From the NCBI GenBank assembly GCA_003024985.2, contig PXIH01S0044665.1: DNA of 12,547 bases, one strand, 5' to 3'. This DNA is from Euperipatoides rowelli (taxonomy: Eukaryota; Onychophora; Udeonychophora; Euonychophora; Peripatopsidae). The position numbers and the translations under genes were made by a program. This document shows positions 1 to 7,344 of this stretch, one piece after another (position 1 is the stretch's first letter; each line of letters begins with the position of its first letter). The notes below the pieces were generated by a model, which saw nothing but the letters and a program-made list of their open reading frames with translations, did no database searches and was not told the origin of the DNA.

Positions 1-250
1 TGAATGAAATGCTATTAAAATTATCCATGGAAATTTTAAAAATAACTTTTAACAAACATTAAAATAGCAGTCCAGACAGCTGTTGTTTTGATAGATCTTA
101 TAGTCCAGTAATTTTGTAGAAAATAAAAGAAAGCTTTGGTGGAGTTTTGATATTTGGTACCTTTATGTTTTTTTGGTCGCTGAACACAAATCTGAGATTT
201 GTCAACAATAATTTTCCCGGAGAATACTTTTTTTTTTTGATAAAAACTTA
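1..250. other. Non-coding AT-rich flank, left of the inverted repeat
   Basis: No coding sequence is visible on either strand. The only notable structure is a perfect odd palindrome at 186-202, with arms acaaatct and agatttgt around a single G. A T-rich run at 228-238 precedes the recognisable inverted repeat. The true outer end of the element could lie in this stretch, because the match to the right-hand copy fades rather than stopping sharply. Confidence 0.5.
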
Positions 251-405
251 TTAAAAAAAACTGACTTTCTCTGTTTTTTCAAAATAACTCCAAAACTATG
301 CATTTTACGTAAAAGTTGATCATATATGAAATTAAAGAGGATAAAATTTCCTACATTTTATGTCTCAAAAGTTTTTTATCTGATGAATTGTTTAGCCGTG
401 AGAGT
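251..405 (+). repeat. Left inverted terminal repeat
   Basis: From 255 to 405 this sequence aligns with the reverse complement of 7619-7768, with about 12 differences (substitutions and one-base indels) in about 150 bases. The core at about 320-365, from catatatgaaatt through tcctacattttatgtct, is nearly identical in both copies. The inner limit is sharp: both copies read gtgagagt and then diverge. The outer limit is blurred by A/T runs at about 228-260. Confidence 0.85.
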
Positions 406-456
406 TTTTCCAAAGGTATTTAGATACAGCTCTACAGACAGGTAGCGCACATCCTT

Positions 457-480
457 CCCCTTGCCTAGTAGGGCAAGGGG
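457..480. repeat. Hairpin: ccccttgcc / ggcaagggg
   Basis: Nine-base perfect arms (457-465 and 472-480) flank a six-base loop. This GC-rich stem stands out in an otherwise AT-rich region just inside the left terminal repeat. Confidence 0.75.
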
Positions 481-486
481 CAGGGG

Positions 487-530
487 TGATGTCATTGGTT
501 AACCCACGACTGCCTAGTCACTCAGTGAAC
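487..530 (+). promoter_or_regulatory. Possible promoter elements: CRE-like and inverted CCAAT
   Basis: TGATGTCA at 487-494 resembles a CRE/ATF site and runs directly into ATTGG (494-498), an inverted CCAAT box. A short palindrome tcactcagtga follows at 518-528. The cluster lies in a GC-richer island between the left terminal repeat and the presumed 5' UTR of the element's gene, which is where a promoter would be expected. This rests on motif matching only. No TATA box or initiator was assigned. Confidence 0.3.
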
Positions 531-806
531 CCATTTTAAAAGAGAGAAATTATAATTATATGTCTCATTCATATATCAATTTATATTAATCAATTTCATT
601 TATTTGCAAAAAATATACATATTTATGTTATACATCGTTTATTTTCATTATCATATTTTATTTTATATGCATTTAGATTTCACTGTGCTTCTTAACTTAT
701 GATAAAACAAAACTTACTTAACTATTTAATTTAATTTTTTAGTATGCTTAATTTTACAATATTTACCTAAACTTATTTTGTTTTTATTTTTTCTTTATTT
801 TTTCAG

Positions 807-1075
807 GCAGGTCAATCCCATGTGGCAACAGGACACTAGCTTATAAGGAGGCCACATTCCTCTCCGCTTTCCTATCCGACTGTTTACTTGTCAGTTCAGT
901 AATTCACTGTTCGTGTCTCCGTGTGTGTGATTATCCAAAGTGAGGTTTGCGTGATATCGCTGAGTTTTATTTGTGACTCTTCTTTAGAAGATGGAACTTT
1001 AGTGTCTAAAGTTGAGATATTGCATCGTTAATCAAGGCAAGTACAGAAAGAAAGAATGGAAAGGGGGTTTTCTTA
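807..1075 (+). other. Presumed 5' untranslated or extreme N-terminal exon of the element's gene
   Basis: This segment lies between the acceptor at 805-806 and the first ATG of the recognised reading frame at 1076. Its base composition is closer to the coding part than to the upstream AT-rich DNA. A short protein-like stretch is readable at about 980-1026, but it ends at a TAA. Part of the original N-terminus may therefore lie here in a broken frame. No motif supports a function. Confidence 0.3.
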
Positions 1076-1711
1076 ATGGGGAAAGCATCAGTAGATGTGC
1101 ATGATATGTGTAGAAAAGCATACATGAATGAACTGATTATCACTGCTTATGTGAAGAGAGTTGAGGAACAAGGTGCTAGTACCTCTCAAGTACTAAGGTC
1201 ATCAATCCCTGAGTTTAATTTTCAAACTAATTGTTTTATATGTGGACTGTGCATTTTGGATGAGTTCACTGCAGCACAAGCGAGACGTCCACCAAGTGAG
1301 CGCAATACTGTGTACAGTGTGCGACACTTGGGAGTGAAAACTACAGTTCTGAATGCAGCAAGAGCTCNCAATGATGATTATGGGCGGGCTATAATTCAGC
1401 GCATCGAGCCAGTGAGTGATTTGATTGCAGCAGATGCTCAGTACCACAGCAAGTGTTTTAAAGATGTTTATGGATGGAAACGTGGTCCATTAGCTGAGTA
1501 AATCAACAGAGCAATGCAAAGTATCTACGATTACCTTGAAAACAGCGATGATGAGTGTCAGTTCTCCATGGAAGATCTGATGAAGCAGATTACAGGAAGT
1601 TATCAACCTGATGTGAAAATTGTCAAGGCTCGCCTCATTGAGAAGTATGGAGATGATATACTGTTCACAAACAATCAGAAAAAAAGCCTGTTGTGTGTTT
1701 CAAGAATGTAG
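1076..1711 (+). pseudogene. N-terminal part of the element's large protein, with a Cys/His cluster
   Basis: One frame runs from ATG 1076 to 1711, interrupted only by an in-frame TAA at 1499-1501. Reading simply continues after it with INRAMQSIYDYLENSDDE. The first 141 residues contain CFICGLC (Cys53, Cys56, Cys59) and, about 65 residues later, HSKC (His124, Cys127). This spacing suggests a zinc-binding module of the kind that could bind DNA or protein. The segment ends in a one-base frameshift near 1697: a second frame takes over with FKNVGEKILTNAWYQQ. An N at 1368 leaves residue 98 unknown. I recognise this segment as the start of an uncharacterised multicopy animal protein that carries a PIN-like domain and a CXC cluster further on. 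Its function is not known to me. Confidence 0.7.
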
Positions 1712-2306
1712 GGGAGAAGATATTGACTAACGCATGGTATCAGCAAACACGCAAATCTGATTGAGAAAAGAGGCTTCGAGTGGTTGAAGCATCAGCAAAA
1801 ATTATTTGCGAAGATATTAGATTACAAGTATATGAGACCCAAGAGTATCCTCCACCAGACCGTTTTCTGGAAGACAGTGAAGCTGTAATTCCTGAAACTC
1901 TCAACTGTTTTTTGGAAACTCTGATTGTAAAGAGAAAACGGGTAATACTCAAAAGTGGAAAAATAAATGCAATGCTCTTTCTCACAGCATCATCATTTTT
2001 GTGAGGCCCAAATCATTTTTGTCGAATCTACAAGTTGGGCTGACATCATTCATGTACAAGAAGAGTGGATCCTGGAAGTTGTTAGAAGTATTGAATTCAA
2101 TGGGGTTTTGTAGTTCGTACCAGGAAGCAGTACGTTTTGAAATCTCATCAGCCATGAAACCGGAGATCAAAATAAACCAAGAAGGATTTTGTCAGTTCAT
2201 TTATGACAGCGCAGATTTTAATAGTCAAACAATATGGTTACAAAACTTTCCATGTGATTGGTGGGATGTACACTGTAGCCCCAGCAACTACAGTACCTAC
2301 AGATGA
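1696..2306 (+). pseudogene. Central part of the large protein, fragment 1 (three frames)
   Basis: Three overlapping pieces in different frames join into one continuous protein-like reading. The first is 1696-1763, ending in a TGA. The second is about 1780-1940 (VVEASAKIICEDIRLQ, then PETLNCFLETLIVK). The third is about 1940-2225, reading through RPKSFLSNLQVG, MYKKSGSWKLLEVLNSMGF and EGFCQFIYDSADFN. Frameshifts therefore lie near 1770, 1940 and 2225. The region is rich in predicted helices and I see no catalytic motif or membrane segment. It belongs to the same gene as the segments before and after it, since there is no spacer and each frame begins where the previous one fails. Antisense reading frames over the same bases have no support. 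Confidence 0.65.
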
Positions 2307-2922
2307 AAAAATTCCCAGATTGACAGAAATACCAACTTATGCTGTTGTCGGAAGTTTTGGGGCAGTCACTCTGAAACATTTTGAGTCAACAGAGAGTGAT
2401 CAAGGTCTCAAAGCAATTAAGATTCTAAATCTCAGCAATGAATTCCCAACCTCTGAAAATGTCTCTCCTTGTACAGGTGAGATTCTTTGTTTATATAGTA
2501 AGTATAAAGACTTCACTATAACACCAGGTTGGAATGATGGAGCAAGTGACAGCAGATCTCTCGTTTGAAAAAAACATTTACCGCTTATATTCCCTTCATA
2601 ACTGCTCCTCCCACTGATTCACTGCATTAATGCAGTCTGCAGAGAAGTGTAAAGCAAAAGGCCAGAAGATGTGTATGGTAACCTTTGACCAACCACTGTA
2701 CTTGAAGGCACGATACATCATTTCTACTTGCACAGACTCCAGGCTGCAGAACATTGTAATCAGATTGGGTAGGTTTCATTTATTAATGTCCTTTTTAGGG
2801 ACTATTGATTACATAATGGAGGCAATGGCCTAAAGGATCTATTCAATACCGTCTATGCAATTAATTCAATAGAAAAAATTATGTCTGGGCATGCGTACTA
2901 CAGGGCTGTGAGAGCACATCTT
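2226..2922 (+). pseudogene. Central part of the large protein, fragment 2, ending at the insertion
   Basis: The frame that contains GYKTFHVIGGMYTVAPA runs to about 2535. Two quick frame changes follow near 2535 and 2575, around ITAPPTDSLH, then a TAA near 2623. From 2624 the reading continues as ALMQSAEKCKAKGQKMCMV, TFDQPLYLKA and IVIRLGRFHLLMSFLGTI. One more frameshift near 2815 leads into GLKDLFNTVYAINSIEKIM and GHAYYRAVRAHL, which stops at TAG 2923-2925. The block QPLYLKA...RLG.FHLLMSFLG is, from memory, one of the most conserved parts of this protein family. The homology is cut off at 2922 and resumes at 4922, so the gene is split here by foreign DNA. Confidence 0.7.
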
Positions 2923-3305
2923 TAGCACATTGTAACAAATTGAATGTTTATTATATATAATAATTGTTATTGTTGGTGGTCTTGTGGGAATTATAAATAT
3001 TCTTCTTCTTATGGTTGCATAAGGAAATATATAAAATCGGAGGGCGGCTAATGTCAATCCAGAGGAAGTAAGAGCCCCCTCCTAGTCATGGCCCTGACTG
3101 ACTGTTGGAAGAGCCAGCTTCCATACGAGTCTGCTGCCATGCTTAGTGAATTGCCACCATTCAAATATTCGTCACAAGATTGAAAGAAATGTAAGAGCCA
3201 TTGTTGTTGTTGAAAGGATAAATTAGTAAACTAATATACTGTAGGTAAATAAAGTGCTTTATTCTTATGATTGTAACTAAAATATATCTACAGCAATAGT
3301 ATACT

Positions 3306-3329
3306 GGCTAGTTAACTGACTAACCAGCC
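3306..3329. repeat. Hairpin: ggctagtta / taaccagcc
   Basis: Nine-base arms (3306-3314 and 3321-3329) have one mismatch and a six-base loop. It is the first of three inverted repeats within 300 bp of the insertion. Confidence 0.6.
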
Positions 3330-3376
3330 TACTTGAAAATAATAAAGTTAAACGTTATGCAACGGTTAAATACATC

Positions 3377-3429
3377 GGGAGATGACAGCGGCCAGTATGT
3401 TTGATTAGGTGGCTGACTGTCATCTACCC
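3377..3429. repeat. Imperfect inverted repeat around gatgacag / ctgtcatc-like arms
   Basis: The left arm (3377-3394, gggagatgacagcggcca) pairs with the right arm (3410-3429, tggctgactgtcatctaccc), allowing small bulges. The loop is about 15 bases. Confidence 0.6.
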
Positions 3430-3513
3430 AGGTACAGTAAGGACAATAAAATACAATTAGAGAAAGCTTTTATAATCTAATTATATTATAATTATTTAAT
3501 TTGCAATGGTCCA

Positions 3514-3595
3514 CGCATTCCATGCAAAGTATCTGTGACACATTTACTTTGCTATCGTATACACGTCACAGATAAGGCAAGGCCTATGGAATGCG
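3514..3595. repeat. Imperfect inverted repeat: cgcattccat...tatctgtgac and its complement
   Basis: The arms are 3514-3539 and 3565-3595. Both ends of each arm pair well: cgcattccat with atggaatgcg, and tatctgtgac with gtcacagata. The 107-bp repeat copy begins inside the right arm at 3584, which fits an assembly break at a hairpin. Confidence 0.7.
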
Positions 3596-3690
3596 CAAAC
3601 AAACGTTACAAATAATAAATTAGCAACAGATATTACTTTAAACTAATAATATTACATAAATAATAGGAATATCTTAATACAGATCGTTAT
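3584..3690 (+). repeat. Perfect 107-bp direct repeat, copy 1
   Basis: This is identical base for base to 4813-4919. The copy is followed at once by a single N at 3691. Identity without any change, in a region where everything else is decayed, argues for a recent or artificial duplication. Confidence 0.95.
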
Positions 3691-3713
3691 NCTTTACTAA
3701 CTAAAAAATAAAA

Positions 3714-3900
3714 ATGCCGGCCACCCGCTTCGCCAACAAAAACTGGAATGAAGATGAAATATCACTATTAATTCAAGAAGTAGAAAAATATCCGTGTCTG
3801 TACAACTAGCACTTAATTGAATATCACAACAAGCTACTATTATTTATTTTATTAAAAACGACGATTCTGCAAACCATTGGTATCATATGTAATACAACAG
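3714..3900 (+). pseudogene. MADF/Myb-SANT-like exon remnant
   Basis: From ATG 3714 the frame reads a 31-residue start, MPATRFANKNWNEDEISLLI followed by QEVEKYPCLYN, and then meets a TAG at 3807-3809. The same frame continues with HLIEYHNK and, after a poor stretch, QTIGIICNTTG. The pattern Trp, then LI-x2-V-x3-P-x-LY-N, then Y-x-N-K, then a second helix is that of a MADF domain, a DNA-binding relative of Myb/SANT found in insect transcription factors and in partner proteins of Harbinger transposons. The remnant ends at 3900 in a textbook donor, CAG followed by GTAAAT, in phase 1. That suggests a true first coding exon with the following exon missing. The single stop and poor middle indicate decay. 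It is unrelated to the PIN/CXC gene around it. Confidence 0.5.
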
Positions 3901-4052
3901 GTAAATGGCTTCGATATTTAAAACTGAATCGCAACTGCTTGGAAATTAAAAAATCTATTTACAGTATACTGTATATATTTAATACAATAATATACAAATC
4001 AATTAATGTGGTAGTCATTGAATATTACTCTCCATTTTGACAACAGAAGTAC

Positions 4053-4184
4053 GCACACTAAGAGAAAAACTTTCAAATAAAAAAAATTATCCTAATGTGT
4101 GTCAGATTACTCTTGCCAAAACTTTCGCATCATTAAAAACTGCCAAGTATGAAAACTACGAAGTTTTTTTCTCCTAGTGTGTGC
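4053..4184. mobile_element. Small foldback or MITE-like element
   Basis: An imperfect inverted repeat of about 21-24 bases bounds 132 bp. The left arm is gcacactaagagaaaaacttt at 4053-4073. The right arm at 4161-4184 reads, on the other strand, gcacacactaggagaaaaaa and onward. The 87-bp interior has no coding capacity. The class cannot be told, and no target-site duplication was found. Confidence 0.4.
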
Positions 4185-4812
4185 CTGGCTTAACAAGTAG
4201 AATAATTTTTTTCTAGTCCATTATTTTTCAAAATAAACGATAAAACAAATTATTTAAACCGACAATTGTGTATCCCTTTTAAATAAAACAATAGTAGTTA
4301 TGATATCATTTATCTACAGTAAGTCATTTGATTTTTATAACCATCCTCTTGGAGCTACATACTCATTATACAGTATAACAAGGGTTTTAAGTGCTGGAAC
4401 AAAAAATGTTTAATTTAATTTAAGTTTGACTTCTGAAAATAGATGCTGCATGAAATACTTGTATAATCATTTGCAGTACATTATAAAAAATATCTTGATA
4501 TTATAAAGATTGATAGAGTAATCTTGATTATTATTTTTTTTAATATATGTAAATATGGTCAGTCCCTGAGGTTTGGCCATTTTCAATGGCTTTCAAAAGA
4601 GAGAGTTAAACTTGCAGTTTTTGTTTTCTAGGCTGGTGTCAAACCTACAATAGATAACTTAATTAGTCACAATCATCCTTTTCCCATTTTTTTAAAGTTG
4701 TAGGCAAATGAAAAATCTTCTTTCAAATTTTAAAATGGTAGTTTTTATTTAGAGAACAATTTATTCATATAAAAGTATATGAATAAAATAATTTTGTTAA
4801 CGTTTTCAGGAN

Positions 4813-4919
4813 CTATGGAATGCGCAAACAAACGTTACAAATAATAAATTAGCAACAGATATTACTTTAAACTAATAATATTACATAAATAATAGGAATA
4901 TCTTAATACAGATCGTTAT
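4813..4919 (+). repeat. Perfect 107-bp direct repeat, copy 2
   Basis: This is identical to 3584-3690 and is preceded at once by a single N at 4812. It is followed directly, within three bases, by resumption of the large gene's reading frame. This copy therefore carries the true junction between the insertion and the gene. Confidence 0.95.
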
Positions 4920-4921
4920 AA

Positions 4922-5524
4922 CATGCAGTGCTTATGAAGATTGTCAGGGAAATGATTGACCTAACTTCAGAAACGCAAGCAAAATTGGATGAAATTCTGT
5001 ACAATTTAGACAAATCAGTGATCCTTGCCTCAGCCACTGACGAATGTCGCGAAATCAGGGAGAAACTGGAACATCAACTACAGCAATTGAAACAAAGTGG
5101 TTCTACAACCAACCTATGGGTGCAGTACATACAACTGGTGGCTCTTGTGAAAATATTCATCTCATCCGAGAGAATGGGCAACTGGGACCAACACCTACAA
5201 ACTGTTTGGAAAATGCTGCTATATTTTCATGCATCAGGCCACTTTGCTTACGCTAAATGCACTCAGCTATATCTACAAGATATGCTGAACTTTAAGTAAT
5301 CAATGCCCATTGAAGAATATGAAAAATTTACCATTCAGGGCTTCTTCACAATTCGACGATCAACTAAGTTCTGGTGTGGAACCTGGATGGACATGACCAT
5401 TGAACAGTATCTCATGAAGAACATGAAACTTCAAGGCAGTCTCACACAAGGCTGTGGGGTAGGGAAAGGTGTGTTAGCAAGGTGGACAATGGAAATGATT
5501 TATGTGCAGCATGTTTCTGAATAG
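4922..5524 (+). pseudogene. Central part of the large protein, fragment 3
   Basis: One frame runs from 4922, just after the insertion, to TAG 5522-5524, with a single in-frame TAA at 5297-5299 that looks like a point change from a glutamine codon. Readable blocks are HAVLMKIVREMIDLTSE, a helical Leu/Glu-rich stretch around CREIREKLEHQLQQLK, LVALVKIFISSERMGNWD, a His/Tyr-rich block FHASGHFAYAKCTQLYLQDM, and finally FTIQGFFTIRRSTKFWCGTW followed by MTIEQYLMK and GVGKGVLARW. The FTIRRS...FW.G.W.DM.IEQ block is a hallmark of this uncharacterised family as I remember it. No enzyme activity can be assigned. The N-terminal 60 residues could form a short coiled coil. This is the best-preserved stretch of the gene. 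Confidence 0.75.
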
Positions 5525-5712
5525 ATAAAAAATTGCTGTGGTGTTCAATTTCACTATTCAGCATGTAGGCCTGAAGGATTTAACAGTTGTACGGGACAAC
5601 AAGGATGGTACCAAGATGTACAAATGGTTAATGTAGCATTTCCCTTTCCCTGAAAACCCTGATTTATACTCAACAAGCACTGGTGTTTTGGCTGATGGAC
5701 GAATCATAAGTC
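5525..5712 (+). pseudogene. Central part of the large protein, fragment 4
   Basis: After a frameshift near 5525, a second frame reads QHVGLKDLTVVRDNKDG, then KMYKWLM, a TAG, and HFPFPENPDLYSTSTGVLAD to GRIISLG near 5717. There another frameshift passes the reading to the next fragment. The order and spacing fit one continuous protein. No start codon is implied here: this is an internal piece too broken to appear as an open frame. Confidence 0.6.
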
Positions 5713-6030
5713 TTGGGAATCAGTATTAAAGACATCAACAGAGTTGTTGGTGGTGACTTTGGAACTGTNAAATTTAAACGGAGCAACAGAGTAAAACCTC
5801 TTGCAGTAATGACTAGTGTGATAAGAGTAGACAATGAGTTGGTTCCTATTAATCCCACAACTTTGTTCCAACGAATTTCGGTTACAAACCATTCGGATGA
5901 AGACCTTGAGGAGTTTTTTACATACGATCTAGGCCCATATTCCTTGTCCCTATTTGACAATGGCTTAAGAAAAGGAACCAAATCTACTCTCTACAGGGCA
6001 TTCAAACTTCCTAACAAACAAGCGGTTTAG
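5713..6030 (+). pseudogene. Central part of the large protein, fragment 5, just before the PIN-like domain
   Basis: This frame encodes about 105 residues, including VKPLAVMTSVIRVDNELVPI, the block EEFFTYDLGPYSLSLFDNGL and STLYRAFKLPNKQAV, and then ends at TAG 6028-6030. The Y-x-L-x-P-x-SLFD block followed by a basic R-K-G-x-KS stretch is a recurrent feature of this family. An N at 5769 falls in the third position of a GTN valine codon, so the residue is not in doubt. Reading passes to another frame at about 6028, exactly where the nuclease-like domain begins. Confidence 0.7.
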
Positions 6031-6787
6031 CGGCAGGGTTCAATTCGTCATTGATGGTGTTTTTTTATTGCAAGGGTTGTTTGACCTAAGAATCAGCCTT
6101 TTTCTTCAATCTGCGACAAATATGTTGAGTACGTGCAGTCAAAATATCAACCAGAGGAAGTAGTTGTCTTTGATGGCTACCCTGATGATGTACAAGGTGG
6201 TATAAAAACTTCTGAGCATATGAGACCAAGGAATCAGGCTTCAACTGACATATTGTTTGACGACACAATGATACCTACCATGTCTAAAGCAAAGTTTCTT
6301 GCTAACCCAAAAATCAAGGGTCAGTTAATATCTATGATGATTGACAAGTTCTCATCAGCAGATTTCACATGCAAGCAAGCAAAACAAGACACATACCTTG
6401 ATTGTAAACACTGCTTTGTCCTTGGCTCAATCAAATGAGTCGGTGATTGTAGTTGGGGAGGATGTAGATCTTTTGGTCATTTTGATAGGTCTCTGCAGGG
6501 CTGAAAATGTTTTCTTTTTAAAACCTGGGAAGGACACCATTTCTCCAGTGACATTTTCTCCAACTAATGCTCTGAGTTCAACGGTTGTGGAAAACATCCT
6601 CCTCCTACATGCTATGAGCGGTTGTGGTACAATGTCAGCACTGTTTATGCAAGGGAAAATGAAGTTCCTCAAAATTCGTGTGAAGAATCCACTTGTTGCT
6701 GTCATTAAAGTATTCAAAGACTCGAATGCTACTCAGGAGATGGTTGCAGCTGCTGGGGAACGTTCCCTTGTCTTACTGTATGGCTAA
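6029..6787 (+). pseudogene. PIN-like (XPG/FEN1-related) nuclease domain of the large protein
   Basis: The domain spans three frames. At 6029-6090 a frame reads SGRVQFVIDGVFLLQGLFDL, which holds the first expected acidic residue (codon 6053-6055). From about 6112 a second frame reads EEVVVFDGYPDDVQGG, with an acidic cluster at 6169-6189. A frameshift near 6390 leads to NTALSLAQSNESVIVVGEDV, whose GEDVDLL motif (6455-6475) matches the S/T-E-D-x-D-L/C-L site of FEN1/XPG enzymes. These acidic residues would bind two metal ions and cut DNA or RNA. Further on comes HAMSGCGTMSALFMQGKMKF at 6608-6667. The family normally has a conserved Asp after GC, and here it is Gly. The frame ends at TAA 6785-6787. 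The domain assignment rests on motifs and order, not on a search. The product would be inactive because of the frameshifts. Confidence 0.7.
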
Positions 6788-7248
6788 AGTGGGATGAATG
6801 TGTCTTCACTGAACCACCTAAGGTATATTTTGTAAAAGAAGTCAGCCTTTAGACACAGTTCGAACATTGCTGTTTACCACCATCTGCAGCATGACAGCAC
6901 TCTTTCAGAGTATATCACCAGGTCCAGCAATGGCTGGGGTTGAAAAAAATGCTGAAGAGTGGGGATGTAAGAAAACAAATACTGGCCTTGAGTACTTTCC
7001 CCTGCTCCTCCTGCTTTGTTGAAGGTTGTATCCTGCAAGTGCACAAAGAACTGCCCAAAATTGTGGGTGCAAAAAGGCAGGGTTTTGTTGCTCCAACATG
7101 TGCCTCAACTGCAAGGGGAACTGCAACAACATTGCTGTGGTGAGTCAAGACGAGGAAGATGAGCTAGACCTTGAAACCGAGCTGGAGATGGATTGCCCAC
7201 CCATTGAACCTGTGGACCCAATGGAAGAGGAACAAGCCATGCCACAAG
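6788..7248 (+). pseudogene. C-terminal part of the large protein with CXC cysteine cluster
   Basis: After a broken stretch (6788-6865), a frame reads LPPSAA, a TGA, and QHSFRVYHQVQQWLG, then shifts near 6945 to NAEEWGCKKTNTGLEYFPL. A cysteine cluster follows at 7034-7124. It begins as CKCTKNC in one frame and, after a frameshift near 7060, continues as NCGCKKAGFCCSNMCLNCKG. Across the shift the Cys spacing is C-x-C-x3-C-x3-C-x-C-x6-C-x3-C-x2-C-x3-C, close to the CXC motif of tesmin/TSO1 proteins, which bind DNA through zinc clusters. An acidic tail (DEEDELDLETELEMD) follows to the splice donor at 7249. The cluster suggests the protein's DNA-contacting end. Confidence 0.7.
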
Positions 7249-7344
7249 GTATCAAATATTTACCACTAAGAAAACATTTATTCTATAATATTGGTAGTAA
7301 TAAAAACACACACTAATTCCATATGTCTATTTTCTATGTTGTAG
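7249..7344 (+). other. Intron before the terminal exon
   Basis: The donor is CCACAAG followed by GTATCA at 7249. The acceptor is TTTTCTATGTTGTAG, ending at 7344. The length is 96 bp, typical of an insect intron, and the interior is AT-rich. Splicing joins a phase-1 codon so that the acidic tail continues without a break. Confidence 0.65.

Larger units (their letters stand above)
442..806 (+). other. Possible 5' UTR intron
   Basis: A strong 3' splice acceptor, a T-rich tract ending in ttttttcag, finishes at 805-806. After it the composition changes from AT-rich to mixed. A donor candidate, gacag followed by gtagcg, lies at 442. The acceptor is convincing. The donor is a weak guess, and if it is wrong the whole intron call falls. 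The interval itself is AT-rich and has no coding signal. Confidence 0.3.
3692..4811. other. Segment between two single Ns, probably a separate contig
   Basis: This 1,120-bp block is bounded exactly by N at 3691 and N at 4812, and is flanked by the two copies of the 107-bp repeat. It contains a MADF-like exon remnant near its start and a foldback element in the middle. From about 4190 to 4811 it is AT-rich with nothing recognisable. Whether it belongs at this place in the genome is doubtful. Confidence 0.65.
2923..4921. mobile_element. Foreign DNA inserted into the large gene (partly an assembly duplication)
   Basis: The gene's protein reading ends with YYRAVRAHL at 2922 and resumes with HAVLMKIVREM at 4922 in the family's expected order, so everything between is extraneous. 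The first part (2923-3690) is AT-rich, with several hairpins and no coding frame. The next part (3692-4811) has a MADF-like exon and a foldback element. The last part (4813-4919) repeats 3584-3690 exactly. If the repeated piece is an overlap between contigs, the real insertion is only about 0.77 kb. I see no convincing terminal inverted repeats and no target-site duplication, so its class stays open. Confidence 0.6.

Noticed and set aside
1202-2170. Minus-strand open frames at 1202-1447, 1740-1985 and 1982-2170
   Set aside because: They lie antisense to the collinear reading of the large gene and show no motif of their own.
2474-2482. Strong splice donor consensus ACAG|GTGAG
   Set aside because: The protein reading passes straight through it (SPCTGEILCLYSKYKDFTI) and no break in the reading needs an intron here.
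2866-3057. 63-residue minus-strand open frame across the insertion border
   Set aside because: It crosses the junction between gene and insert and has no protein-like character.
5670-7148. Minus-strand open frames opposite the PIN and CXC segments
   Set aside because: These are shadows of the plus-strand gene, with no recognisable protein pattern.
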